A stretch of DNA of 60,981 bases from Priapulus caudatus (GCF_000485595.1 NW_014578191.1:35230-96210); one strand, 5' to 3'. Shown: positions 11,195-21,851, numbered from the stretch's first letter. Notes: generated by a model not told the origin, from the sequence alone. Translations and numbers: made by a program.

Positions 11195-11679
11195 TCACGT
11201 CTTGTTAGGGGGGGTGGGCGTTTGCGTCATCGCGGCAGCGAAGATGGTCGTTGCGGCCAGCGCTTCCGCCATCCGGCGGATATTGCTCGGGGTTGAAGTA
11301 GTGGTGTCAGGGTCGTTCTCTGCGCCGACTTCGAACTCATATGTCATCGGGTCGGCGTTTGTTCTGACCCGATGAAAGAGCCGAGGTAGTACCGTTCTTG
11401 GCGTTGGTTCCCTGGCGTCGCCACTGGACGCGTTGTCTGCGGAGCTCTGCTGATCTCTGGCGTCTCCAGTGGTGGCAGGCTCCGGTGTGGGTGGCGTAGG
11501 ACTGCCGTGCCGATCAACTGGGCTGCCTGCGGGGCGGGGATGCAGGTGTTGATTGTTTGCAGGAAACGCAGTCGCAGGTGTTGCGGGCGTAGGCGGCGCC
11601 GGCGTAGACGCAGGTGTCGACGGTACGGGCGGCAGTGGTGTATCGCTATGTCGTATTGTGCAGGCTGCGGCGTAGCCAT
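11195..11679 (-). pseudogene. Accessory gene copy in M1 (frameshifted)
   Basis: The start at 11679 (MATPQPAQYD) follows the pattern of the copies at 18708 and 22604. A Pro/Thr/Ala-rich N-terminal half is followed by a conserved tail (MTYEFEVG ... DTTT ... IRRMAEALAATTIF). In the overlapping frame the N-terminal DNA still encodes Cys motifs (CDCVSCKQ) like those of accessory gene 1, so frame usage differs or has shifted. Relative to its sisters this copy has one-base losses near 11648 and 11370, which may be assembly errors. It is the only protein-coding content of M1. Function is unknown. Confidence 0.6.
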
Positions 11680-12080
11680 GACAAAAGCGGGGTTGAAGCT
11701 GTCCCGACAGACACACTTAACCACGCGCACCACACTCGAGTTACAGGGGCGGGTACGCACACACACACGCACACGCGCTGACACGCACACGCGTTGTAGA
11801 CCGACACGCGCACGCACAGTGATGATCTGATGTACTCGGGACTACGAGTGACAGCAATTATCAAGCTGCTAGCCGTCTTAGTGACATGCGTTCGCACCCA
11901 ACGCGCCTAAGCAAGGAAACGGCGACAGTAATAGATGAGAAGCAGTAATACTATAGTAAATAACTTAATCTCGTAAGTCAAAACCGGCAAAGGTTAGCTT
12001 TACTCACGTAGACGTCTGTGCAGCGCTGTAACCGGATCGTCAGCCAGAAGCGGTAGACGATGAAGTGAGTTGATTGGCAC
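11680..12080. other. Non-coding 5' internal region of M1
   Basis: A CA-rich microsatellite (about 11757-11820) creates long but artefactual Cys/Val frames on the minus strand. The rest is unique sequence repeated at 18709-19028 and 22605-23012. No gene is supported. Confidence 0.6.
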
Positions 12081-12162
12081 GATGCTATGGCCGAGTGATC
12101 TATAGCGTAGCACCGTGGGAGTAGCCGCGCAACCAGGTTCGAACGCTCTCACACGCATCAAA
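12081..12162 (+). other. tRNA-like segment / candidate primer-binding site, M1
   Basis: On the plus strand there is a box A-like TGGCCGAGTGATC and, 37 bases later, a box B-like GGTTCGAAC. The ends GATGC and GCATC could pair. On the minus strand it directly follows the LTR end (ACATTACA), two bases away, where a primer-binding site belongs. The T arm does not pair properly, so I do not call a tRNA gene. It could be an extended copy of primer tRNA sequence. Confidence 0.4.
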
Positions 12163-12934
12163 TGTAATGTTGGTTTTAACGCTACTGTGTTGAGCTATTG
12201 AGTAGAATGTATGTGAAGCCAAAGTACATAGATAAGAATAGAAGTCAGATGTTTACCATGACTAGAAGTGCTTTCGTTTATTGTTTGGATTCTAATGCCT
12301 CGGTCGTGCCTGCTAGTTGCCCGGTTGCTGAGCGGAGTTCTCCTCGATTCCGCCCGCCTCCGGCTTTTATCCCTGCAGGCACTCCCGCGGCGCATGCGTG
12401 ACGCATGCGTCGTACACGCTCGCGAAGGCGTTACACATGCCTCGCGCATGCGCCGTACATATTCGCGAGGGCGTCATACACGGCCTTCGCACGTGCTACA
12501 CAGATTCGTGTAGGCGTTGAGCTGTTTTCGACTACGAGGACTACTTAAACCACTATAGATGTTATTGTCTAATCTGTTTCTAAGTGACTCTAATCTGTTT
12601 CTAATTGACTTGTTGACGCCGACGCGGCGCTCCTAAGTGACCCCTAATGGGCATGGCGCATCTTGGCACTCTAATCGGTTTCTAATTGACTTGTTGACGC
12701 CGACGCTGCGCTCCTAAGTGACCCCTAATGTGCAGGGCGCACCTCGGCGCTCTAATCGGTTTCTAAGTAGCTCTAATCTATTTCTAAGTGATTTCTAATT
12801 GACTTGTTGACGCCGATGCGGCTACTGCTATTACCGATGCATCTTCGCGTGGATGCATCTTCGCGTGGGCGCATTGGCGAGTCGCAGCGGCCAGTAATAT
12901 CTAGATATTAATATCTAGATATCTAGCCGCTACA
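12163..12934 (-). mobile_element. LTR (type 2) at the 5' side of M1
   Basis: It has TG...CA ends (TGTAATGTTGG ... CTAGCCGCTACA) and a near-identical copy of the same length at 23097-23868. On the minus strand GGGATAAAAGCC (about 12367) serves as TATA box and CAATAAACG (about 12283) as poly(A) signal. U3 (12550-12930) is a minisatellite of about 100-bp units with CTAATCGGTTTCTAA and TTGTTGACGCCGA. Its R-U5 part resembles the type 1 LTR but its U3 does not, so M1 is bounded by LTRs of two subfamilies. Confidence 0.7.
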
Positions 12935-13257
12935 TATGCATGTAAATTTATATGTGCGAGCACGGTTGCAGAGCAGGGCAAACAATGAATACAAGGAAGA
13001 CATTGATATTGTTTTCACAGGACAGATATCATACAGTTTATTGATACGTCAATTATGTATGACATCACAAGCATGAATCATGGTATGCCCCCTGTGCGCA
13101 CAAGATAGGCGCGTGTGGCTTCATGTATATTTGCGGAATAGGCATAAATATAGTCCTGCGGCTCGATGTTGTAACGCCAGAGGTCGATGCGTAGATGCAT
13201 TGGAGCAGCTTTCGTCAAGATCGCACGGCTCCGCTCATAGGTGCCAAGTGCTTGGCG
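12935..13257. other. Unassigned spacer between LTRs, M1 copy
   Basis: No gene is seen. The stretch is repeated at 23869-24185. It holds the palindrome CCAAGTGCTTGG near 13244 but no feature I can name. Confidence 0.5.
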
Positions 13258-14134
13258 TGTAACGTTGCTTTTAACGCTACTGTGTGAGCTATTGTTGATG
13301 TATGTATATGTAGCTAAAATACATAGATAATGTAGGCGAGAATGTCCGTCTTACAAAGAATGTGTATAGAAATGTTAACACTTATATTCACAGATAAGAA
13401 AGGTGTAGACAGTGCCACAAGAAATAGATTTATTCAGGAAAGCTCCTGCAGTTAATAGAATAATATACGTACGATAGTAACACAAAGAGGTGCAGACAGT
13501 TAATACGGTGCGAGTGCGACTTACACAGCTATAAGAACTACGTTTAGAATATAGAAAGATTATTGCTCATACTAAAAGATAGCTTAATTACTACGATAGA
13601 ACAAATAAGAATACAAAACAGTTATAGGTCTATAGTGGCATATAGATCTATGTGCATGAGGAGAACCTTAGGCCATTAGGTACGAAGACTTACATACTCA
13701 CGGACTGATAACACGCACGTCGCAGGCACTGACAATGTTAGCACTCACACTAACTGTGCTTGCACGGAGCGTCTTATATATACACGCTTAATTTTAGCAA
13801 CCGCAGATACTCCGTCCAAACAAGGAAACCATCCTTGCAACCCAACTACCCAGCAGATGTGTCGATTTAGATTCCTGTGTACACGGTCAGTTTATGCGAG
13901 TATTTGATCGCCATCCCTTACAAGGACGCCACGTCCGCTCGTGTATAAACGAGTATCTCCATGTCCCGAATCTCTCCTCCGGGGAGAGTCGAGACCCGAG
14001 TTGCTTCTCAGTCGTGTGCTAAATGTGTAGACAAACAACCTTGCCACACTCACGCACAAACACTCCCGCCTGCCCTCGCAGACCGTGTTTCGCACATTTC
14101 CTAAACTCGTTGCTCGTGCTAGTTAGTCATTACA
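13258..14134 (-). mobile_element. Third LTR type beside M1
   Basis: It has TGTAACGTTGC ... AGTCATTACA ends and a counterpart of nearly equal length at 24186-25064. On the minus strand a TATATATAAG box lies at about 13800 and an AATAAA signal at about 13428. The U5 end (AGCGTTAAAAGCAAC) is close to that of the 12163 LTR. It is probably a solo or nested LTR of a related family. Confidence 0.6.
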
Positions 14135-14213
14135 AGAATCAATCTGCGGCCGATAATCTGAACGCCGTTATGAAATAATTAACTGATTTAATTAATGCAA
14201 ACCTCGTGTCTAC

Positions 14214-14743
14214 AATAAGAATAGAAGTCAGATGTTTACCATGACTAGAAGTGCTTTCGTTATTGCTTGGATTCAAATGCTCGGTCGTGCTGCTAGATAC
14301 CCGGTTGCTGAGCGGAGTTCTCCCCGATTCCGCCCGCGCTTCGCTTTTATCCCTGCAGGCACTCCGCGGCGCATGTGTGACACATGCGTCGTAACAGCTC
14401 GCGAAGGCGTTACACATGCTTCGCGAGGGCGTCATACACGCCCTTCGCAGTGCTACGCAGATTCGCATAGGCGTTGAGCTGTCCTAGTGACCTTAATCGG
14501 TTTCTAATTGTCTTGTTGACGCCGATGCTGCGCTCCTAAGTGATCACTAGGGGGTAGTGTGCATCGCATCTCGGCGCTCTAATCGGTTTTTCAGTACCTC
14601 TAATCTATTTCTAACGACTTCTAATGGACTTGTTGACGCCGATGTGGCTACTACTAATTACTGATGGCATGTTCGCGTGCATGCCATCATCGGTTTTTAA
14701 GTAGCTGTGATCTATTTCTGAGTGATTTCCAATGGACTTGTTG
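14214..14743 (-). mobile_element. Truncated type 2 LTR with U3 minisatellite
   Basis: From ATAAGAATAGAAGTCAGATG onward it repeats the R-U3 part of the 12163 LTR, including the TATA-like and minisatellite segments. It lacks the U5 end. It is interrupted at 14744 by a transposon with inverted terminal repeats. The same arrangement recurs at 25144-25674. Confidence 0.6.
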
Positions 14744-14816
14744 CAGTCCTTGTGTTTTAGAAAAGGCAGGCGAGTGAAAAATCACACACCTNNNNNNNNN
14801 NNNNNNNNNNNNNNNN
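14744..14816. other. Left tip of inverted-repeat transposon, then 25-N assembly gap
   Basis: CAGTCCTTGTGTTTTA at 14744 equals the left terminus of the element at 25675. The sequence then runs into 25 N at 14792-14816. What follows the gap does not continue the element, so up to about 1.3 kb may be missing or the scaffold join may be wrong. Confidence 0.7.
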
Positions 14817-16305
14817 CGTTTATGCTTTTCTGCTATTTCATGCGTTTTCTGCTATTGCTTGCGTTTCGGCATTCCTGATTTTGAGCCTGACTATAGTTGG
14901 GCGCGATAGGATTGCTATTTACTTTTCTGCTGCGCTAGGATTCGTCTTGACTTTTCTGCTGCAGTGTATACTATAGTGAGCGCTAGGATTGCTGTGATTG
15001 TTAACTTTTTTGCTGCGCTAGTACTTTTTTGAGGGCCTAATTTTTGGCCTAAAATAGTCGTCACGTCATGCTGATTGAGAATATACCTCACGGGTGACCC
15101 CCTGGCAATGCCCCTGGCGATGCAAATTGTTTTTGGGCCTAAAATGGTTGTCGCGTCGTGCTGATACATGCGTCTAAACAGAGGAATTGCTCCGACCTGT
15201 GATTGAATAATAAAAACCCCGGCGACTTCCGCTATTATGCTATGACCGGTAGGAACGTGTACTAACTATAATATGGAGCGAAGGATTTCAGTTAGCATGT
15301 TAGAAATTATAGCTATTATAGACACATCATGTGGCATGTGTTAGCCTTAATGTTAGGTCACTACTATACTCGTAGTACTACATAATTACTATTTATATAA
15401 TTACTATTAATATATAATTACTCATAGGTCACCGGCTATGACCGGTGAAACGAAACGTGACGAATTGTATTTTGATCATGGAATCTGCAATGACAGGTCG
15501 GAGCAATTCCTCTGTTTAGACGCATGTATGCTGATTGAAAATATATATGGTGTTGGGGGTGACCTGTTAGGGGGGAGAGAAGATAGAAGGACTGACAGAC
15601 AGAAAAACAGACTCGCCCTTTATGTAATTGCGTAAAATGTTTTTGGCCTAAAATGGGGCCCAAGGATAGAGAACATGGGTCCCAATAAAACCAATGTGCC
15701 TAACCCTAACCCTAACTCTAATTCTAACCCTAACCTATTATATTGATATAATATTATATTTATATTGATGTAAATGACATTGGTTTTATTGGGACCCATG
15801 TTCTCTATCCCATGTTGTCTATCCTTGAACCTAAAAATTAAAATGGTCGTGGCGAGCTGACTTGCTGAGAGTGCTAACTTCTATGCTAAGTAACGACAAA
15901 CACTGAGTGGTTGCCGAAAAAATAAGCAGCTAGGATTGCTGTTAACTTTATGATTTTTATACCTATATGAGGGGTGTCTCCTTCGAAGCTAATAATTCAG
16001 TTATTGTTATTGTTGCTGTAATTTGACAACACAGCTACAAAAACTACACTGCGAAAATTCGCGAAGGCAGTAGGTGGGTATATAGCGCCACCGCGCGGAC
16101 ATTTATTAAAATTTGACATTTCTTGTATTTTTTGTATTGTTTTTATTTGTTTTTGGTCTAAAATGGTCCATACCATCGTAGTACTTAATACGCATGTATG
16201 CTGATTAAGAATATATATGGTGTTGGGGGTGAACTCTTACGTGGGGGGAGAAGATAGACAGACAGACAGACAGACACAAAAACGGCTCGCCCTTTATATA
16301 AGAGA
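14817..16305. mobile_element. Dispersed repeat inserted in provirus 2 reverse transcriptase
   Basis: No gene. Two diverged direct copies of a block lie at about 15525-15635 and 16190-16305. Each contains GCTGATTRARAATATATATG, GTGTTGGGGGTGA, a GACAGACAGA microsatellite and CTCGCCCTTTAT. A shorter related block is at about 15070-15100. The repeat stops exactly where reverse transcriptase sequence resumes. It is AT-rich and unlike the retroviral DNA on either side. Confidence 0.55.
15663..15816. repeat. Foldback element with telomere-like loop
   Basis: Arms at 15663-15697 and 15775-15816 are near-perfect inverted repeats (GATAGAGAACATGGGTCCC / GGGACCCATGTTCTCTATC). The loop contains degenerate CCCTAA repeats (15700-15737) followed by an AT-rich stretch. 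It is probably a small foldback insertion. Confidence 0.75.
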
Positions 16306-16733
16306 TGTCGTCCAGGTACGCCATTGCACATGTGTGCTGTAGACCGTCTAATACTTTATTAGCTAAATCCTGAAATTTACTACCTGCCCCTTGTAACCCG
16401 AACGGCATTCTATTAAATTCATACTGAGCTCTGTATGTACAGAAAGCTGTTTTATGTTTGTCCTCCTCCGCCATCTCTATCTGCCAATATGCGGAGCAAA
16501 GATCTAGGCTACTTCTAAATTTGGCCCCCTCTAACTTTGCTAGCACGTCTTCGATAATTGGGAGCGGATACGAGCTTCCCTGTGAAATCTTATTCAGTCT
16601 CCTATAGTCCACGCAAAATCGTATGGAGCCATCTTTCTTTTCTACGAGAACGACCCCGCTGCTATACGGACTTTGACTGGGTCGGATAATCCCGTGTGCT
16701 AACATTTCGTCCACGTGCGCGTCGAATTATTTT
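16306..16733 (-). pseudogene. pol: Reverse transcriptase N-terminal half, provirus 2
   Basis: On the minus strand the segment holds the RT fingers and palm: HVDEMLAHGIIRPSQSPY, VVLVEKKDGSIRFCVDYRRL, LDLCSAYWQIEM, FNRMPFGLQGAGSKFQDL, and AMAYLDDI at the left edge. It is open until the YLDD catalytic motif, then runs into repeat DNA at 16305. The matching remainder resumes at 9645. The upstream end is cut by the LTR starting at 16734. Gag and protease are not present. Confidence 0.85.
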
Positions 16734-17896
16734 TGCTGGTTTTGTATCGCTGTATTTACAGTCTACAAATAGAGTGATGTGTTGGCAATGCTACTATGTA
16801 AAGTCAAAGCCATAAATGAGAGAAGCCAGTTGTACCATGATCTGAAGTTTAATGTAGATTCGACTTATTACAGCTGCTTCGCGGTCGTTCCTATCTGTGC
16901 CTGGCTGAGGAGCGATTCCCGATTTCTCCTTGCGCTCCACCTTATATACACAGGCCGACGCGAACTACGCATGCGTCATGCATGCGCTGTCCACAAATAC
17001 ACACAATTGCCACAACATCTCATCGACACAGCGCCCTTTGTGTTTCAATCACTGTCATCGCACCGACATTTGTCGTAATTCAATTACTAGCACAGCGCCT
17101 CGTCGCGGCACTCTTTGTAATTCCTTCACCGTCATAACATCAAAGTGTCGGCGTTATGAATGCCGTCGTATCATCGGCGCTGACAGCGCCTTTTGTGATT
17201 CAATCACTGTCGTAACGTCGTCATATTATCGTCGTCACCTCTTCGACCTAATGCCCTTTGCATTTTGGCATATTATCGTCGTCACCTCTTCGACCTAATG
17301 CCCTTTGCAACTGAATCGCCTCTATAACATCAGTATCGATGAATGCCGTCATATTATCGGTATTCATCGCCGCACTCCAATTGGTGTCACAATGTCAGCA
17401 GAGCATCACCGCAGCGCTTATTGCAATTTAATTACTGTTATGACGTCGGCGTCGCATCGACACAATAGCATCGACACAGCGCTTCTTGTGATTCATTACT
17501 GTCTGTGAATTCGTTTACTGTCGGGGCATCGGAGTGTCGACGCCGGCATTCGTCGTCATATCATCATCGCAATCCCATTGCTTTCACAATGTGAGCATAG
17601 CATCAACACAGCGCTTTGTTGCAATTTAATTACCGTTATGACGTCGGCACAGCATCGACCTTGTTATAATACAGATATAATTAGCGTCGTCACATCATCG
17701 ACACTCACGTCGTATCCAATTCCTGTCAGTTTGTCGCGGCAGCTTCGACTCTTATGAGCGGTTATTGCGATATAAGTGTAGCATCGACACAGCGCTTATT
17801 GTAATTTAATTACTGTCGTGGCATCGCCACTCGTCATAGATACAGATATGAGCCACGGTTACAGATTTACACATTTACTGATTCCTGTCCGTTACA
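16734..17896 (-). mobile_element. LTR of mini-provirus M2 (type 1 LTR)
   Basis: A full-length copy of the 9711-10875 LTR with the same TG...CA ends. Differences are mostly one-base indels. Its left end abuts reverse transcriptase sequence directly, the same junction as at 20571/20572. Confidence 0.75.
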
Positions 17897-18143
17897 TTTG
17901 TCCCCCCACTAAACACGATGTCCACCCTGTGGACATCGAATGCCAGCCTCCCGGCTGGTCATCACACGAAGGGCGGATGACGTCGTGGGTTGTAATAAGA
18001 ATTGTGAACAGTAATAGTACAATAATACATTAATGTCTACTGGTGTGGTCGTCGTCCACACCGTACAGAACTACTAGGCATTCCCGTTACAACTAATGAT
18101 TGAAATTCGTCCGACTACTGGTGTGGGGTGTGAGTCCACACCG
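17897..18143. other. Polypurine tract, stem-loops and hairpins, M2
   Basis: The order matches M1: C-rich polypurine complement at 17897-17915, CGATGTCCAC stem at 17916-17938, a CCAGCC/GGCTGG stem, then TACTGGTGTGG hairpins at 18038-18066 and 18116-18143. Confidence 0.7.
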
Positions 18144-18708
18144 TACATGAATAGTACTGTGGTAAATTAAGTGTGGTAGTTGGTGTGGTGCTACCCATGG
18201 CCTCAGCGATTGCCTTCCTCCTCACGTCTGTTAGGGGGGGGGGCGGGTTGCGTCATCGCGGCAGCGAAGATGGTCGTTGCGGCCAGCGCTTCGCCATCCG
18301 GGATATGCTCGGGGTTGAAGTAGTGGTGTCAGGGTCGTTCTCTGCGCCGACTTCGAACTCATATGTCATCGGGTCGGCGTTTGTTCCTGACCCGATGAAA
18401 GAGCCGAGGTAGTACCGTTCTTGGGCGTTGGTTCCCTGCGGTCGCCACTGGACGCGTTGTCTGCGGAGCTCTGCTGATCTCTGGCGTCTCCAGTGGTGGC
18501 AGGCTCGCGGTGTGGGTGGCGTAGGACTGCCGTGCCGATCAACTGGGCTGCCTGCGGGGCGGGGATGCAGGTGTTGATTGTTTGCAGGAAACGCAGTCGC
18601 AGGTGTTGCGGGCGTAGGCGGCGCCGGCGTAGACGCAGGTGTCGACGGTACGGGGCGGCAGTGGTGTATCGGCTATGTCGTATTGTGTGCAGGCTGCGGC
18701 GTAGCCAT
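18114..18708 (-). pseudogene. Accessory gene copy in M2 (frameshifted)
   Basis: This is the same gene as at 22010-22604, with a start at 18708. The Pro/Thr-rich half and the tail motif are both present but in different frames, owing to several one-base indels (for example in the G run near 18235 and around 18300). The pattern suggests sequence error or recent decay. The 18366-18746 stretch is open but switches frame relative to its sisters. Function is unknown. Confidence 0.55.
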
Positions 18709-19028
18709 GACAAAAGCGGGGTTGAAGCTGTCCCCGACAGACACACTTAACCACGCGCACCACACTCGAGTTACAGGGGCGGGTACGCACACACACACGC
18801 ACACGCGCTGACACGCACACGCGTTGTAGACCGACACGCGCACGCACAGTGATGATCAATGATGTACTCGGGACTACGTGGACAGCAATTATCAAGCTGC
18901 TAGGCCGTCTTAGTGTACATGACGTTCGCACCCAACGCGCCTAAGCAAGGAAACGGCGACAGTAATAGATGAGAAGCAGTAATACTAAGTAAATAACTTA
19001 ATCTCGTAAGTCAAAACCGGCAAAGGTT
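18709..19028. other. M2 internal region up to deletion breakpoint
   Basis: It contains the CA-rich microsatellite and unique sequence identical to M1 and M3 up to CGGCAAAGGTT. At 19029 it jumps to sequence found at 25721 in the M3 copy, so about 2.8 kb, including the LTRs, is deleted here. Confidence 0.75.
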
Positions 19029-20353
19029 CGGCTTGCCGAGGTGTGTGATTTGCATGCGAGTGCCCGCAGGGCACAAAGCAAACTAGGGGTGTTCGGGGGC
19101 ATGCCCCCCTGGGAAAAATTTGAAATATAGACTTGAACTGCCATTTCCAGCATTTTGGGATAAAAATTAGCTCTGCATTTGTACTCTTAATTTTGTCATT
19201 TTTTAGGTGATTTTTTTTTATCTAACAAAATATCAGTTCTTGAACAATGTGGATAACTTGAATCACACATTTATCATGTTTAGTCAAAAAGGAACAACTC
19301 TCAATTTTTCAAAGCAGACTATTAAAACTTTAATAGTATTTGCAACATCATAATCATTCAATCACTTGTTTGCATTTTTGTCAATTTGAAGTATTTTAGT
19401 TTCATGTCAAGAAAACATACATGTTTTGCAATAAAACTTCACTAAAAACCTTAATCAGGCTTTTTAATTTTTTAAGCTGACCCCGTGTCAGCGATAAATG
19501 ACTGCAAGTACACGGCTATATAGACTGGTACTCGCTCCCACCTCGATTACCCATCGAGTAACTAAGCTAAGCCGAGAGGTGGGAGCGAGTACCAGTCTAA
19601 GGCCGACCTAAAAATTACCTTTGGTTCGGGTCACCCGCCCGACTTCACATTTCGGAGTGATAAAATGTGCGACTGCGGTCACTTTTAGAGGGTTTCAAGA
19701 AAAAATAACATTCAAAGATACCGCCTGCCGATCATACATATTCAAATATCCGACTCTCGTCATTTTATTTACCTAAAGAGAGTTCCAAAATATTTATAAA
19801 CAGAACTTCGTTGGCGAGAAGTGAAACAGTTCTTAACCTACGTTTCCTAGAATCCTACAACGTGAAACAGTCGTATAGAGCCTGGGCCGGCTAGTTCATA
19901 AACAGAGCCTGAAGGTCGTATGGCGCGGCGGCCGGCTTTGATGTACGCGATCGATCGCGTACTATATAGTATACGCATGCTATCGTGCTATACGCGGCCC
20001 CAGAGCCGTTTACACTTCGGTTACTCGCTCGTTCAAAGGGACGATTAATCGAGCTTCGTTTTTGGAGCGATTCCTAGCACTACTATCCAGTACACGACAC
20101 GAATACCAGTACACGACACCAGTACACAACTGGTGTTCACATTTTGAAAACAATGTCATGACTCGCAGCAATAGTACATGCAACTTCAAGTCATTTGCAT
20201 CTCGTGGCTCCCTTACGCGTTGCAAAAACGTTTCTGCACGCGAGGTGTGCGTTTTGACAATGCTTAGATGCGCGTTTTTTCGCACTTCTCCTGATCAATC
20301 GAGGCACGCGATGGCGCGCGATCGCGCTCGCGCGCCTTAAAACACAAGGACTG
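19029..20353. mobile_element. Inverted-repeat transposon, left end deleted
   Basis: This is the same element as 25675-27038 but missing its left terminus. The right terminus TAAAACACAAGGACTG ends at 20353. It contains a 23-bp inverted repeat (19522-19544 / 19576-19598), the 20-bp palindrome at 19946-19965 and a GC-rich palindrome near 20315-20338. No transposase is seen, so it is presumably non-autonomous. Confidence 0.65.
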
Positions 20354-20465
20354 TTGTTGATGCCGATGCGACTACTGCTAATTGATCCCTAATGGTAGGG
20401 CGCACACGAATCGCATCGGCCAGTGATATCTAGATGCTAATTGATCCCTAATGGGTAGGGCGCAC
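20354..20465. repeat. LTR U3 minisatellite remnant and duplication junction
   Basis: It begins with the 6-bp target duplication TTGTTG and continues with units containing GATCCCTAATGG and GTAGGGCGCAC. At 20465/20466 it switches abruptly to reverse transcriptase sequence identical to 16627-16733. That marks the junction of a tandem duplication. Confidence 0.7.
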
Positions 20466-20571
20466 ACCATCTTTCTTTTCTACGAGAACGACCCCGCTGC
20501 TATACGGACTTTGACTGGGTCGGATAATCCCGTGTGCTAACATTTCGTCCACGTGCGCGTCGATTATTTTT
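20466..20571 (-). pseudogene. Duplicated reverse transcriptase fragment
   Basis: About 105 bases match 16627-16733 (RT motifs HVDEMLAHGIIRPS and VEKKDG on the minus strand). The LTR starts at the same place after both copies. The fragment came along in the duplication and has no coding role. Confidence 0.8.
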
Positions 20572-21790
20572 TGCTGGTTTTGTATCGCTGTATTTAACAG
20601 TCTACAAATAGAGTGAGTGTTTGGCAATGCTACTATGTAAAGTCAAAGCCATAAATGAGAGAAAGCCAGTTGTACCATGATCTGAAGTTTAATGTAGATT
20701 CGACTTATTACAGCTGCTGTCGCGGTCGTTCCTATCTGTGCCTGGCTGAGGAGCGATTCCCCGATTTCCCTTGCGCTCCACCTTATATACACAGGCCCGA
20801 CCGCGAACTACGCATGCGTCATGCATGCGCTGTCCACAAATACACACAATTGCCACAACATCTCATCGACACAGCGCCCTTTGTGTTTCAATCACTGTCA
20901 TCGCACCGACATTTGTCGTAATTCAATTACTAGCACAGCGCCTCGTCGCGGCGCTCTTTGTAATTCCTTCACCGTCATAACATCAAAGTGTCGGCGTTAT
21001 GAATGCCGTCGTATCATCGGCGCTGACAGCGCCTTTTGTGATTCAATCACTGTCGTAACGTCGTCATATTATTGTCGTCACCTCTTCGACCTAATGCCCT
21101 TTGCATTTTGGCATATTATCGTCGTCACCTCTTCGACCTAATGCCCTTTGCATTTTGGCATATTATCGTCGTCACCTCTTCGACCTAATGCCCTTTGCAA
21201 CTGAATCGCCTCTATAACATCAGTATCGATGAATGCCGTCATATTATCGGTATTCATCGCCGCACTCCAATTGCTGTCACAATGTCAGCAGAGCATCACC
21301 GCAGCGCTTATTGCAATTTAATTACTGTTATGACGTCGGCGTCGAATCGACACAATAGCATCGACACAGCGCTTCTTGTGATTCATTTACTGTCTTGTAA
21401 TTCGTTTACTGTCGGGGCATCGGAGTGTCGACGCCGGCATTTGTCGTCATATCATCATCGCAATCCCATTGCTTTCACAATGTGAGCATAGCATCAACAC
21501 AGCGCTTTGTTGCAATTTAATTACCGTTATGACGTCGGCACAGCATCGACCTTGTTATAGATACAAATATAATTAGCGTCGTCACATCATCGACACTCAT
21601 CGTCGTAATCCAATTCCTGTCAGTTTGTCGGCGCAGCTTCGACTCTTATGAGCGGTTATTGCGATATAAGTGTAGCATCGACACAGCGCTTATTGTAATT
21701 TAATTACTGTCGTGGCATCGCCACTCGTCATAGATACAGATATGAGCCACGGTTACAGATTTACACATTTACTGATTCCTGGTCGTTACA
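20572..21790 (-). mobile_element. LTR of mini-provirus M3 (type 1 LTR)
   Basis: Third copy of the type 1 LTR, 1219 bp against 1165 and 1163 bp. Most of the extra length is one more unit of the U3 block CACCTCTTCGACCTAATGC (three units at about 21070-21200, against two elsewhere). Confidence 0.75.
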
Positions 21791-21851
21791 TTTGTCCCCC
21801 CACTAAACCGATGTCCACCCTGTGGACATCGAATGCCAGCCTCCCGGCTGG
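21791..21851 (-). other. Polypurine tract and stem-loops, M3
   Basis: The polypurine complement is at 21791-21808, the CGATGTCCAC/GTGGACATCG stem at 21809-21831, and a CCAGCC/GGCTGG stem follows. The layout is identical to M1. Confidence 0.75.

Noticed and set aside
11757..11830. Val/Cys-rich minus-strand frames (also at 18781 and 22681)
   Set aside because: They come from a CA/GT microsatellite and have no start or homology of their own.
12087..12145. A functional tRNA gene
   Set aside because: The A and B box-like motifs are present, but the T arm and anticodon arm do not pair convincingly.
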